This document shows, piece by piece, positions 1-8,773 of a stretch of DNA of 64,000 nt (position 1 is its first letter; every line of letters starts with the position of its first letter). Location of the stretch: positions 2,976,001 through 3,040,000 of the forward strand of contig NZ_CP132203.1 in NCBI RefSeq assembly GCF_030719035.1, read 5' to 3'. The stretch is from Hahella sp. HNIBRBA332 (lineage in GTDB: Bacteria; Pseudomonadota; Gammaproteobacteria; Pseudomonadales; Oleiphilaceae). Under the pieces are notes generated by a model. That model saw nothing but the letters and a program-made list of their open reading frames with translations, was not told the DNA's origin and did not search any database. The position numbers and the translations under genes are program-made.

Positions 1-53
1 GAGCGAATCTCCCTGTAGGCTTCTTTTGGTAGCTGATCTATTGGAACCGCCAT
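1..53 (-). CDS. Start of probable polysaccharide chain-length determinant gene (partial)
   Basis: An open minus-strand frame starts with ATG at 53 and runs off the window edge, reading MAVPIDQLPKEAYREIR. A GGTG stretch about 8 bases upstream could serve as ribosome binding site. It follows the export lipoprotein gene by 71 bases in the same direction. In XrtA-type exopolysaccharide loci that place is usually taken by a Wzz-like chain-length protein. Only 17 codons are visible, so both the reality of the gene and its identity are inferred from position. Confidence 0.45.
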   Translation of the reverse strand, partial: MAVPIDQLPKEAYREIR

Positions 54-124
54 ATCATTGCACCAGCATAGTCATAAGAGAAAAGTTCTGTCTCAAATTC
101 AATTTCGCCCCCAACTGCGTCGTA

Positions 125-763
125 TTACAACACCTTTTCAGGAACAGTAATTATATCCCCAGGGTTCAACTCATAGTTGGTGGTCACATCGCCTTCCTGA
201 AAGATTTCATTTAATTTTACAGGAATGATAACGGTCTTCCCTTGATACTGTCTGTACAACACGCTGCCATCTCCGCTGGCGAAATCATTCAACCCGCCAG
301 CCGTCAACACGACATCCATGACGGTCATGCCATGACGGTATGGGATGGAAATTGGCGACTTCACAGCGCCTGTAACGCGCACCCTGCTGGAAAATTCATA
401 GCTCTGCATTCCAGTGACGACAACACTCACCTGAGGCTCACGAATATAAACCGATAGCTTTTGCTTGATCTCCTCAGCCAACTGAGCCGGAGTTTTGCCG
501 GACGCTACGATATCGCCAACCAGTGTCGTAGACAATTTGCCATCCGGCCTAATTGGCACGCCTCCAGACAATTCAGGATTGCGCCAAACATTTATGTTAA
601 CCACGTCGCCAGGACCCAGAATATACGACTCCAGCATCTTCGGCCGATCTTTCAGAGCGGCGCTAACCAAAGCATTGTCGGAAGGCTTAACCGTGCTGCA
701 GGCGCTGAACAGCACAGCCAGCAATGCCAGAACGCATATTTTCAAGGCGTTAATTTTCATCAT
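125..763 (-). CDS. Polysaccharide export outer-membrane lipoprotein, XrtA/EpsE type
   Basis: This is a Wza-family protein expected to form the outer-membrane exit for an exopolysaccharide. The 212-residue product begins with a lipoprotein signal ending in the lipobox LFSAC, with the acylated Cys near residue 22. A polysaccharide export domain follows (YILGPGDVVNINVWRNPEL, about residues 48-66), then an SLBB-like region containing VTGAVKSPISIPY. It is far shorter than enteric Wza (about 380 residues), as is typical of the PEP-CTERM/exosortase-associated EpsE group. Two adjacent ATGs (763 and 760) are possible starts. It lies downstream of the priming transferase on the same strand, separated by 135 bases. 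The family is secure; the XrtA subtype rests on size and neighbour. Confidence 0.85.
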   Translation of the reverse strand: MMKINALKICVLALLAVLFSACSTVKPSDNALVSAALKDRPKMLESYILGPGDVVNINVWRNPELSGGVPIRPDGKLSTTLVGDIVASGKTPAQLAEEIKQKLSVYIREPQVSVVVTGMQSYEFSSRVRVTGAVKSPISIPYRHGMTVMDVVLTAGGLNDFASGDGSVLYRQYQGKTVIIPVKLNEIFQEGDVTTNYELNPGDIITVPEKVL

Positions 764-898
764 TAGTATCCCAAGTTAATCAGCAGTTGAATCCAATGCG
801 ACTCTTCAGCAGCCAGGTTTTCCGGATAGTTTTCCAACATTACGCCCTGCCAAATACTTCAAAACAATGATGCCAATGTTAAAAACCCGAGCGCCCGC

Positions 899-2308
899 TT
901 ACCGGGAGCCTTTCTTAAACAAAATAACCTCAACGGTCTGAATTAATACAATCAAATCAAGCAGTAGACTCTGATTTTTAATGTAGTATAAATCATACCG
1001 CAGCTTCTCCTTGGTGTCCTCCTCACTATCGGCGTAAGCGAAACAGAGTTGCGCCCAACCGGTAATACCGGGCTTCACTCTATGCCTTTCGTTATAGTAA
1101 GGAATTTTTTCCGAAAGCTTTTCCACAAAAATAGGTCTTTCGGGACGCGGCCCGACTACAGCCATATCTCCGAGCAAAACATTAAAAATTTGCGGCAGCT
1201 CGTCGATACGCACTTTACGAATAAAGCCGCCAATTCGGGTCACACGAGTGTCATTTTTCTGCGCCCAGACAGCGCCATGCTTTTCGGCGTCGACCCTCAT
1301 GCTACGGAACTTCATGACAGGGAACGGACGACCGTTTAAACCCACCCGCTCCTGTTTGTATAACACAGGCGCCGACCAACCTTCTTCAAGCTTAATAGCA
1401 AGCACCGTCAATAACATAATAGGCCAAGTCACGAGCAGCAGGCTCAAACTGGATAAAATATCAAAGGCTCGCTTGGTGATGCTGCGAGTGGAAACCGCCC
1501 CAAATCCGTCTGCGAAGATCATCCAGCTTGGCTGAATCAGGTCCAGCGCCACCTTGCGGCCCTCGCGCTCAAGAAATGTAGGCGCGTCAACAATATGCAC
1601 GCCTTCCATCTTGCATTCCAACAGATCGTCCAGCGGCAGCTTTTTCCTGCGGTCATCCAGGGCGATAACAATCTCATCGACCGGATGATTCAAAATATAA
1701 TCTTTGAGAGTTCCAGGAATTCTCAACACTTTCTGCTCAGGCACCTTGAGCTCTTCATCCAGCCCAGGCACAAACCCCATTAACTCAACGCCTCGACGGT
1801 CCAGGGGTTCCTTTAAGTCCTCGTATAGGTTGCTTGCGCGATTTCCTGCGCCAAGCACCAACACATTTCGCTTAAAGCTTTGCTCATTGGCGAAAAATAG
1901 GAACAGACTGCGGGAAATCCCCAAAATAAAGATTGCGAGGACTGAGGAAAGAGCCAGAACACCCTTGCCAAAATACCATAACCAGGATTCGGTTACGTAG
2001 AACAGGAATGACAAGCCCGCAGCGGACATGAGAATCGAAAATATCGTTCTCAGCATCATGCCGGACATACCCTCTTGGGTTTTGGCGGGATAAACCCCCA
2101 TTGCGATCATGATGATAAGGTTAACCAGCGCGAAGGTCAGCGCCTCAGGAATTGCAACTTGATAGTTATCGAGGAAAAAATTGATTTCGCCGAAATAACG
2201 GAAGAAAACGCCACAGTAAAATACTGCGCCTAAGACCACCAGGTCCGCGACGCCCATAATAATGTAGGGCAAATGTATGTAATGCCGGAATATACGTACG
2301 TGGGCCAA
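899..2308 (-). CDS. Undecaprenyl-phosphate sugar phosphotransferase, EpsB/TIGR03013-like
   Basis: This enzyme starts repeat-unit synthesis by moving a sugar phosphate onto undecaprenyl phosphate at the inner membrane. The N-terminal part has several membrane segments (about residues 15-130) and a CoA-binding-like Rossmann region (VLVLGAGNRASNLYEDL). A further hydrophobic segment then leads into the bacterial sugar transferase domain, with KFRSMRVDAEKHG, RIDELPQIFNVLLGDMAVVG and PGITGWAQ. The open frame extends to a GTG at 2329. I place the start at TTG 2308 because AAGGAG (2316-2321 on the minus strand) lies 7 bases before it and the protein then begins MAHVRIFRHYIHLPY, as in exosortase-associated transferases. 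That gives 469 residues. Which sugar is used cannot be read from the sequence. Confidence 0.88.
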   Translation of the reverse strand: MAHVRIFRHYIHLPYIIMGVADLVVLGAVFYCGVFFRYFGEINFFLDNYQVAIPEALTFALVNLIIMIAMGVYPAKTQEGMSGMMLRTIFSILMSAAGLSFLFYVTESWLWYFGKGVLALSSVLAIFILGISRSLFLFFANEQSFKRNVLVLGAGNRASNLYEDLKEPLDRRGVELMGFVPGLDEELKVPEQKVLRIPGTLKDYILNHPVDEIVIALDDRRKKLPLDDLLECKMEGVHIVDAPTFLEREGRKVALDLIQPSWMIFADGFGAVSTRSITKRAFDILSSLSLLLVTWPIMLLTVLAIKLEEGWSAPVLYKQERVGLNGRPFPVMKFRSMRVDAEKHGAVWAQKNDTRVTRIGGFIRKVRIDELPQIFNVLLGDMAVVGPRPERPIFVEKLSEKIPYYNERHRVKPGITGWAQLCFAYADSEEDTKEKLRYDLYYIKNQSLLLDLIVLIQTVEVILFKKGSR

Positions 2309-2717
2309 GCCTTTTCTCCTTACCAACACGGACTTGCAGCCTAGACTTGAGGGCCGCTCATGCTATCAGATTTTTATGGACAACTTAAGTTAAGCAAATA
2401 CAAAAGAGTATTGTTAAACTAAATTCAAATATCTTGGCGCGTATTTTCCGATATACTTGCGCGGCGACGCGCTTTGGCTAAATTTCTCAAGAGTTCGCTT
2501 GATATTGTCACCATTGTCGATATGCGCAAAATCAGTCCAAACGAAGTCTTGAATGATTTAGCCTTAAGCGCATGATCCAACAATGGATGCGCGGGCTGTT
2601 TCCTGAGTTTCCACGGAATTGCCAAGGGCTTCCGCGGAGACCGTCTAACGACGGACGCTCATTATAGTTCGATTTTTTAAATAAAATACTACTACTATCT
2701 CGCTTAAAGGGTTTCCA
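2309..2717. other. Divergent intergenic region
   Basis: This 409-base, AT-richer stretch separates the exopolysaccharide genes (minus) from the nucleotide-sugar dehydrogenase (plus) and must hold both promoters. A 66-codon minus-strand frame (2425-2625) lies inside but has no recognisable domain or good ribosome binding site, so I do not call it. No repeat or clear operator was recognised. Confidence 0.5.
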
Positions 2718-3995
2718 ATGACAGATTTGAGGAACGCAAAAATTGCAGTTGTGGGCCTGGGTTATGTTGGCCTGCCACTGGCCGTCGAGTTCGGCAAGAA
2801 GTTCTCTACCGTAGGCTTTGACATAAACGCCGCCCGTATTGAGGAGCTGAAATCCGGTAAAGACAGCACACTGGAAGTGGAACCCGAACTGCTTGCTGAA
2901 GCCAATAAACTCTCCTACAGCAACAAACTAGAAGATATACAATCCTGTAATGTTTACATTGTCACCGTCCCAACGCCTATCGACGACTTCAAAACGCCCG
3001 ACCTGAGACCATTACAATCAGCCAGCCGCACAATAGGCAAAGTACTGAAAAAAGATGACGTGGTTATTTACGAATCCACCGTTTATCCCGGCGCAACAGA
3101 AGAAGTCTGCGTTCCAATACTTGAAGAAGTCTCCGGACTGAAGTTCAACCAAGACTTTTTCGCTGGCTACAGCCCTGAGCGAATCAACCCTGGGGACAAA
3201 GAGCACAGGGTCATCAACATTTTGAAGGTAACCTCTGGCTCCACGCCCGAAATCGCCCAGTATGTAGATGAACTCTATGCCTCCATCATTGTCGCGGGCA
3301 CCCACAAGGCGAGCAGCATCAAAGTTGCAGAAGCGGCCAAGGTTATCGAAAACACTCAGCGCGACGTCAATATTGCTTTAATCAACGAGCTGTCGCTGAT
3401 TTTCGAGAAGCTTGGCATCGACACACTGGAAGTATTGGAAGCAGCCGGCACCAAATGGAACTTTCTCCCCTTCCGCCCCGGTCTGGTTGGCGGCCACTGC
3501 ATCGGCGTCGACCCTTACTATCTGACCTACAAAGCCCAGGCGGTCGGTCACCACCCTGAAATCATTCTGTCCGGCCGACGCATTAACGACGGCATGGGCG
3601 AACATGTGGCGGAGCGCGTGATTCGCATGATGACGCAACGCAAGCAGCATGTGGCTGAAGCCAATATTCTGGTATTGGGATTAACCTTCAAAGAGAACTG
3701 CCCGGACATCCGCAACACTCGCGTGGTCGATGTGATCAACGCCTTTGAGTCATATAACGCCAATGTGGATGTTTACGACCCCTGGGCCAGCCCAGCTGAA
3801 GCGGAACATGAATATGGCATTCGCGTTATTCCTGAGCTGAAAGAGAATCACTATGACGCCATTATTCTTACGGTGGCCCACAAGCAGTTCAAAGACATGG
3901 GCATAGAGAACATCCGTAAACTTGGCAAAGACACTCACGTCCTCTTCGACGTCAAATACGTACTGCCGAAAGACGCAGTGGATGGACGCCTGTAG
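2718..3995 (+). CDS. tviB: UDP-N-acetylhexosamine 6-dehydrogenase, TviB/WbpA-like
   Basis: This cytoplasmic enzyme oxidises UDP-GlcNAc or UDP-GalNAc to the uronic acid with two NAD+, supplying acidic sugars for surface polysaccharide. The 425-residue length fits the family. The N-terminal Rossmann motif is VGLGYVGLPLAVEFGKK (about residues 12-28). The central domain carries YESTVYPGATEE and the helix EAAKVIENTQRDVNIAL. The catalytic cysteine sits in GGHCIGVDPYYL (about residues 257-268), and the C-terminal domain has LGLTFKENCPDIRNTR. It is divergent from the exopolysaccharide genes, consistent with supplying a precursor. UDP-GlcNAc and UDP-GalNAc specificity cannot be told apart here. Confidence 0.9.
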   Translation: MTDLRNAKIAVVGLGYVGLPLAVEFGKKFSTVGFDINAARIEELKSGKDSTLEVEPELLAEANKLSYSNKLEDIQSCNVYIVTVPTPIDDFKTPDLRPLQSASRTIGKVLKKDDVVIYESTVYPGATEEVCVPILEEVSGLKFNQDFFAGYSPERINPGDKEHRVINILKVTSGSTPEIAQYVDELYASIIVAGTHKASSIKVAEAAKVIENTQRDVNIALINELSLIFEKLGIDTLEVLEAAGTKWNFLPFRPGLVGGHCIGVDPYYLTYKAQAVGHHPEIILSGRRINDGMGEHVAERVIRMMTQRKQHVAEANILVLGLTFKENCPDIRNTRVVDVINAFESYNANVDVYDPWASPAEAEHEYGIRVIPELKENHYDAIILTVAHKQFKDMGIENIRKLGKDTHVLFDVKYVLPKDAVDGRL

Positions 3996-4016
3996 CGCCA
4001 AACGAAACCAGCAAAT

Positions 4017-4044
4017 AAAAAAGCGCGGATTACCGCGCTTTTTT
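4017..4044. terminator. Bidirectional Rho-independent terminator
   Basis: A perfect 12-bp inverted repeat, AAAAAAGCGCGG / CCGCGCTTTTTT, surrounds a 4-base loop. It lies between the convergent tviB and prpD genes and has a U-tract in both directions. Confidence 0.93.
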
Positions 4045-4092
4045 ATTTTAACGCCACTCTCATTTAAATAGAGCGGCTTCAGCTCATGAGTG

Positions 4093-5577
4093 TCAGATAA
4101 CGAATAGATCCATGAATTCGTTAACTGGCGTCGCCTCCAGCTTCTTCTGATCCTTACACAAGGCAAAGATTTCCTCGCAACGCTTGCCAGGAAAACGTGT
4201 CGCCAGATTGGCGCGGAATTTTTTCTCCAACAAAGGTATACCTTCCTCACGACGGCGGCGATGCCCAACCGGATACTCCACTTCGACCTTGTCCGTGGAC
4301 GTTCCATCCTTAAAGAACACCTGCACTGCATTGGCGATTGAGCGCTTATCCGGCTCGTGGTATTCCTGGCTGTAGCGCTTATCTTCTACGATTTCCATTT
4401 TGTTGCGCAGCTCATCTATGATCGGGTTCGCCGCATGGAAGTCATCTTCATAATGCTCAGCCACCAGATTACCGAACGCCAACGGCACGGCTGTCATGTA
4501 TTGCAGACAGTGATCGCGGTCCGCCGCATTCGCCAGAGGGCCGACTTTAGAAATAATGCGGATGGCGGATTCGTGAGTAGTGATGACAATCTTATCGATA
4601 TCCTGCAACCGGTCTTTGACCTGTGGATACAGCGTAACCGCCGCCTCCGCTGCCGTTTGAGAGTGGAACTCCGCAGGGAAAGAGATTTTAAACAGCACAT
4701 TTTCCATTACGTATGAGCCGTAATCTCTCTGGAATTTGAAAACGCGATCTTCAGGCGCTTTGACTTTCTGATCCGCCACAGTCTTGCTGAAAGACACATC
4801 ATAGAATCCCCACTGCGGCGCCGTCAGGACACCTGGAATACCCATCTCGCCGCGCATACTGATGTCAGCCAGACGCACCGCCCGAGAGGTTGCGTCACCC
4901 GCCGCCCAGGACTTACGTGAGCCGGCATTGGGCGCATGGCGATATGTCCGCAGCGAAGAGCCGTCCACCCAGGCTTGCGAAACCGCCGCCATAATCTGCT
5001 CTCTATCTCCGCCTTTCAGCTTAGTCACCACAGCGGTGGAAGCGATGCGCACCAACAGCACGTGACACAGCCCCACGCGGTTGAAGCTGTTCTCCAGAGC
5101 AATAACACCCTGGATTTCATGCGCCATAATCATGGCCTCCAGAACATCCCGCATGGTCAAAGGTTCTTTCCCAGCAGCGACGCGCTTCTGAGATAAATAG
5201 TCCGCCACCGCCAGAATACCGCCCAGGTTATCGGAGGGATGCCCCCACTCCGCCGCCAGCCATGTGTCGTTGTAATCCAGCCAACGGATAATACAGCCGA
5301 TATCCCATGCCGCCTTAACAGGGTCCAAACGGAATTGCGTCCCAGGAACGCGAGCGCCATTCGGCACTACCGTACCTTCCACAATTGGGCCCAAGTGCTT
5401 AGTGCACTCAGGGAATCTCAGCGCCAACAGGCCGCACCCCAAAGTGTCCATTAAGCAGTTTCTTGCGGTATCCAGCGCTTCCTGGGATTCGATTTTGAAG
5501 TTCAATACATAGTCAGCAATGTCCTGAATGACCTTGTCATAATCAGGACGATCATTCAGATCTACATTCGCACCCAT
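4093..5577 (-). CDS. prpD: 2-methylcitrate dehydratase
   Basis: PrpD dehydrates 2-methylcitrate to 2-methyl-cis-aconitate in the methylcitrate cycle that burns propionyl-CoA. The 494-residue length matches the MmgE/PrpD family. Typical segments are CLMDTLGCGLLALRFPECTK near residue 40, the active-site-region sequence WLDYNDTWLAAEWGHPSDN (about 98-116), and HAPNAGSRKSWAAGDATSR (about 215-233). It is the last gene of prpR-prpB-prpC-prpD, 30 bases after prpC. There is no acnD or prpF, so the older PrpD route is used. Confidence 0.95.
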   Translation of the reverse strand: MGANVDLNDRPDYDKVIQDIADYVLNFKIESQEALDTARNCLMDTLGCGLLALRFPECTKHLGPIVEGTVVPNGARVPGTQFRLDPVKAAWDIGCIIRWLDYNDTWLAAEWGHPSDNLGGILAVADYLSQKRVAAGKEPLTMRDVLEAMIMAHEIQGVIALENSFNRVGLCHVLLVRIASTAVVTKLKGGDREQIMAAVSQAWVDGSSLRTYRHAPNAGSRKSWAAGDATSRAVRLADISMRGEMGIPGVLTAPQWGFYDVSFSKTVADQKVKAPEDRVFKFQRDYGSYVMENVLFKISFPAEFHSQTAAEAAVTLYPQVKDRLQDIDKIVITTHESAIRIISKVGPLANAADRDHCLQYMTAVPLAFGNLVAEHYEDDFHAANPIIDELRNKMEIVEDKRYSQEYHEPDKRSIANAVQVFFKDGTSTDKVEVEYPVGHRRRREEGIPLLEKKFRANLATRFPGKRCEEIFALCKDQKKLEATPVNEFMDLFVI

Positions 5578-5607
5578 TCTCTTTCTTCCTCAACTTGGTT
5601 ATTCGTA

Positions 5608-6735
5608 TTAATGACGCTGCTCAATCGGAGTCCATTCAGCGGATTCCGGACCGGTATAATCCGCTGAGGGCCGAATGATGCGATTGTTCTCACGTTGCTC
5701 TTTCACATGCGCAGCCCATCCAGTCAGGCGCGACATAACAAAAATCGGCGTAAACAATTCGGTGGGAATACCCATGAAGTGGTAGGCGGAGGCATGGAAA
5801 AAGTCCGCATTGCAGAATAGCTTTTTCTCACGCCACATAACTTCTTCACAACGCACGGAAACAGGATAGAGCACCTTATCGCCTACTTCTTCCGAGAGCT
5901 TTTGCGCCCACTTCTTAATAATGGCGTTACGAGGATCGGACTCACGATAGATAGCATGCCCAAAGCCCATAATTTTTTCTTTACGTTCAAGCATGCCCAT
6001 AATCTGCTCTTCCGCATCCTCAGGGCTCTTGAATTTCTCAATCATCGCCATCGCCGCCTCATTAGCGCCGCCGTGCAAAGGGCCCCGCAGCGAACCAATG
6101 GCGCCGGTAATGCAAGAATGGATATCCGACAATGTCGAAGCGCAAACCCGCGCAGTGAACGTCGATGCATTGAACTCGTGCTCCGCATACAGAATCAGAG
6201 AAGCATGCATTACTTTCTCATGCAGAGCGTCAGGCTTGCGTCCGTGCAGCATGTGCAGAAAGTGTGCGCCTATGGAGTCATCATCAGTTTCCGTTTCAAT
6301 ACACACCCCATCCTGACTAAAGCGACGCCAGTAGCAAATGATGGATGGAAAAAGCGCCAACATGCGGTCGATATGGTCATCTTGCTGCGAAAAGTCAGCC
6401 TCCGTCTCCAATACGCCCAGCATGGAACAACCCGTTCTCATCACGTCCATAGGGTGCGCATCGGCAGGAATGCGCTCCAGGACCTCCTTGAGGGCCTGAG
6501 GCAATGCACGCAGCGACTTCAATTTCGCTTTGTAAGCCTTCAGCTCCGCTTGATTGGGCAGCTTGCCTCGCAACAGCAAATAAGCCACTTCCTCAAATTC
6601 AGCTTTGTCGGCAAGCACATCAATGCCATACCCCCGATAGGTTAAACCATGCCCCGACTGTCCCACTGTGCATAGCGCCGTCTGTCCCGCGACCTGACCT
6701 CTCAGGCCCGCGCCTCCAATATTTTTTTCCGCCAT
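5608..6735 (-). CDS. prpC: 2-methylcitrate synthase
   Basis: PrpC condenses propionyl-CoA with oxaloacetate to 2-methylcitrate. It is a citrate synthase-fold protein of 375 residues, the short length of methylcitrate synthases rather than the roughly 430 of GltA. Visible family residues include GLTYRGYGIDVLADKAEFEEV at the N-terminus (catalytic His regions follow), GPLHGGANEAAM (about residue 220) and IMGFGHAIYRESDPR (about residues 254-268), which carry active-site histidines. It sits between prpB (78-base gap) and prpD. Its operon place separates it from an ordinary citrate synthase. Confidence 0.95.
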   Translation of the reverse strand: MAEKNIGGAGLRGQVAGQTALCTVGQSGHGLTYRGYGIDVLADKAEFEEVAYLLLRGKLPNQAELKAYKAKLKSLRALPQALKEVLERIPADAHPMDVMRTGCSMLGVLETEADFSQQDDHIDRMLALFPSIICYWRRFSQDGVCIETETDDDSIGAHFLHMLHGRKPDALHEKVMHASLILYAEHEFNASTFTARVCASTLSDIHSCITGAIGSLRGPLHGGANEAAMAMIEKFKSPEDAEEQIMGMLERKEKIMGFGHAIYRESDPRNAIIKKWAQKLSEEVGDKVLYPVSVRCEEVMWREKKLFCNADFFHASAYHFMGIPTELFTPIFVMSRLTGWAAHVKEQRENNRIIRPSADYTGPESAEWTPIEQRH

Positions 6736-6813
6736 TGCTAATTCTCCTCTTACATCAGACTGTTTTAAGAGTTCCGCTAAAGCGAAACCTCAATGTTTGC
6801 AGCGATTTATGAG

Positions 6814-7692
6814 TTATTTGTTTTTTCCCGCCGCAAACAGCGCATCCAACTTCTTTTCGTAATCGTGATACCCCAGAAAATCGTAAAGCTCCATGCGTGT
6901 CTGCATGGAGTCAACTACTTCTTTCTGATCGCCCTTACTCAAAATGCTTTCATACACGTTCAAGGCTGCGCGATTCATCGCCCTGAAGGCGCTCAATGGA
7001 TACAGAACCATCGCCACGCCGACGCCGGCCAGCTCAGCCTTGTTGTATAGCGGGGTTTGCCCGAATTCAGTGATGTTGGCCAGAATAGGCGCGCTCAACG
7101 CATCGGTGAAGGCTTGATAATGCTCCAGCTCCGTCACTGCTTCGGCGAAGATGCCGTCAGCGCCAGCCTCGAGGCAAGCGCCTGCGCGGTCAATCGCCGC
7201 CTGTAGCCCTTCCTGAGCAAACGCATCCGTACGCGCCATGATGAAGAAGTCTTCATCCGTGCGCGCGTCCGCTGCAGCCTTTATCCGATCCACCATTTCT
7301 TCCTGGCTGACGATTTCTTTATTAGGCCTGTGCCCGCAGCGCTTTTGAGCTACCTGATCTTCTATATGAACCGCCGCCGCCCCGGCTCTAATCATTTCTT
7401 TGACCGTGCGCGAGATGTTGAAAGCCCCGCCCCATCCGGTATCAATATCGACCAACAAGGGCAATTCAGACGCTGCGGTAATCCTACGCACATCCTCCAG
7501 GACGTCATTCATGCTGGTCATTCCCAGGTCTGGAAGCCCAAATGACGCATTGGCCACACCACCACCCGACAAATAGATAGCCTGGTGCCCCACTCTTTCC
7601 GCCATCATCGCGCAGTAGGCGTTAATAGCCCCGACAATTTGCAGCGGTTGGTTATCTTCTAGCGCTTTGCGAAAGCGACGTCCTGCTGACAT
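6814..7692 (-). CDS. prpB: 2-methylisocitrate lyase
   Basis: PrpB cleaves 2-methylisocitrate to pyruvate and succinate, ending the methylcitrate cycle. Family features are YLSGGGVANASFGLPDLG, the Mg-binding DIDTGWGGAFN, and the catalytic KRCGHRPNKEIV loop with its active-site Cys. The frame is open to a GTG at 7734. I choose ATG 7692 because AGGGGG lies about 7 bases upstream and the protein then starts MSAGRRFRKAL at 292 residues, matching other PrpB proteins. It is 48 bases downstream of prpR and clearly cotranscribed. Confidence 0.93.
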   Translation of the reverse strand: MSAGRRFRKALEDNQPLQIVGAINAYCAMMAERVGHQAIYLSGGGVANASFGLPDLGMTSMNDVLEDVRRITAASELPLLVDIDTGWGGAFNISRTVKEMIRAGAAAVHIEDQVAQKRCGHRPNKEIVSQEEMVDRIKAAADARTDEDFFIMARTDAFAQEGLQAAIDRAGACLEAGADGIFAEAVTELEHYQAFTDALSAPILANITEFGQTPLYNKAELAGVGVAMVLYPLSAFRAMNRAALNVYESILSKGDQKEVVDSMQTRMELYDFLGYHDYEKKLDALFAAGKNK

Positions 7693-7740
7693 ATTAGCCC
7701 CCTGTTGCATACCATTGAGAGACGGACGACTCACAGCATG

Positions 7741-8415
7741 CTATAGCTGCAACTCCCCATCGCGATACTTCCTGATTAAATTGTTCCTCGCAGCGGAAAT
7801 GTGCCGCCGCATCAAGAGTTCAGCCAAGTCGCCATCTCGTTCTTCAAGCGCTTCGATAATACGCCAGTGCTCATGAAACGCCTTTTCAGGTCGACCGCTG
7901 AATGTACTGAGGCGATATCGATATAGCCTCAGCAGGTGATATAGCTCGCCTGTCAGCATATTGCTGAGCTTGCGATTTTTGCTGCCGGAGATAATTCGGA
8001 AATGGAAGTCGAAGTCGCCTTCCTTTTGGTAATAAGCAAGCCCCTTCTCCTCCTTGATTTGCTCAGCATGAATGTCCATTAGCCGCTTCAAATCATCTAT
8101 TTCTTCTTGCGACATACGCTCTGAAGCCAATCGAATCGCCATCCCCTCCAAGGACTCGCGCACCTCGTACAGTTCAATCAGCTCTTCGAAGGTCAGCGCC
8201 ACCACTCTGGCGCCAGAATGAGCTTTGCGAACAATCAGCCCTCTGCCTTCCAACCTGTGCAAAGCTTCCCTCAAAGGTCCTCTGCCAAAGCCAAACTTTG
8301 AGGACAGCTCAGCCTCACTAATTTTCTCTCCCGCTCGAATGTCGCCTTTGACAATAGCTGTCTGCAGACGCTCAAAAGCTTGGTCAGCAAGAGTTCGGGA
8401 GTCAGGCGCAGCCAT
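7741..8415 (-). CDS. prpR: GntR-family regulator of the methylcitrate operon
   Basis: This 224-residue FadR/VanR-type regulator has an N-terminal winged helix (about residues 10-75; RAGEKISEAELSSKFGFGRG, GPLREALHRLEGRGLI) and a C-terminal all-helical FCD ligand domain with metal-binding-type residues (ELYEVRESLEG, DFDFHFRIISGS, HEHWRIIEALEERD). It is first in the operon, so its promoter probably drives all four genes. A palindrome lies between its Shine-Dalgarno (AGGAGAGG) and the ATG at 8415, and a second copy lies 62 bases upstream, pointing to autorepression. The ligand is probably methylcitrate or a related metabolite, by inference from context. It is not the Fis-type PrpR of enterics. 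Confidence 0.85.
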   Translation of the reverse strand: MAAPDSRTLADQAFERLQTAIVKGDIRAGEKISEAELSSKFGFGRGPLREALHRLEGRGLIVRKAHSGARVVALTFEELIELYEVRESLEGMAIRLASERMSQEEIDDLKRLMDIHAEQIKEEKGLAYYQKEGDFDFHFRIISGSKNRKLSNMLTGELYHLLRLYRYRLSTFSGRPEKAFHEHWRIIEALEERDGDLAELLMRRHISAARNNLIRKYRDGELQL

Positions 8416-8427
8416 ATTGTTTACAAT
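8416..8427. promoter_or_regulatory. Predicted PrpR operator O1
   Basis: The perfect palindrome ATTGTTTACAAT directly abuts the prpR start codon and lies between it and the Shine-Dalgarno sequence. GntR/FCD regulators of propionate genes in other gammaproteobacteria are known to use similar ATTGT-ACAAT sites. Confidence 0.75.
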
Positions 8428-8477
8428 CCTCTCCTATATCGCGCCAATACAACCACTGCATAAGCGCACACCATGAG

Positions 8478-8489
8478 ATTGTAAACAAT
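8478..8489. promoter_or_regulatory. Predicted PrpR operator O2
   Basis: ATTGTAAACAAT is an inverted copy of O1. The 62-base centre-to-centre distance is close to six helical turns, which would put both sites on one face of the DNA. The prp promoter probably lies around or between them. Confidence 0.75.
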
Positions 8490-8766
8490 ATTGCCGACAA
8501 AGAGAAAGAGGCTTCAAGTCGTTTTTTACAATAGCGGAATACCCCTAAAGCACGCCCTGCTTAGCCGTTCAGAATCACAGATATTTATAGAAGAAGAATA
8601 AAATCTTTTTATTTCAAAAAGTTATTGAGTATCTAGGTAGCCCTGCCTGACACAACAAATGGCGCTCGCAAACTAACGCCAAAGGCCGGATGGATGCAAA
8701 ACAAGGCAGAAGAAGAAGGAAACGCCACCCACCCGCTCGACAGGAAGCAGATGACGCGTAGATTGT
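8490..8766. other. Intergenic region upstream of prpR operon
   Basis: With the operator segment, about 350 bases separate prpR from murB, which run in the same direction. Apart from the palindromes I see no gene, no strong terminator for murB and no repeats. Confidence 0.5.
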
Positions 8767-8773
8767 TTACAAA
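8762..8773. promoter_or_regulatory. Possible third PrpR site
   Basis: ATTGTTTACAAA differs from the palindrome by one base. It overlaps the murB stop codon, 284 bases upstream of O2. It could be an auxiliary site or chance. Confidence 0.35.

Noticed and set aside
2425..2625. 66-codon minus-strand frame between the exopolysaccharide genes and tviB
   Set aside because: No ribosome binding site, no domain, and position across the expected divergent promoters.
5902..6645. 247-codon plus-strand frame across prpC
   Set aside because: Antisense shadow of a clear methylcitrate synthase gene.
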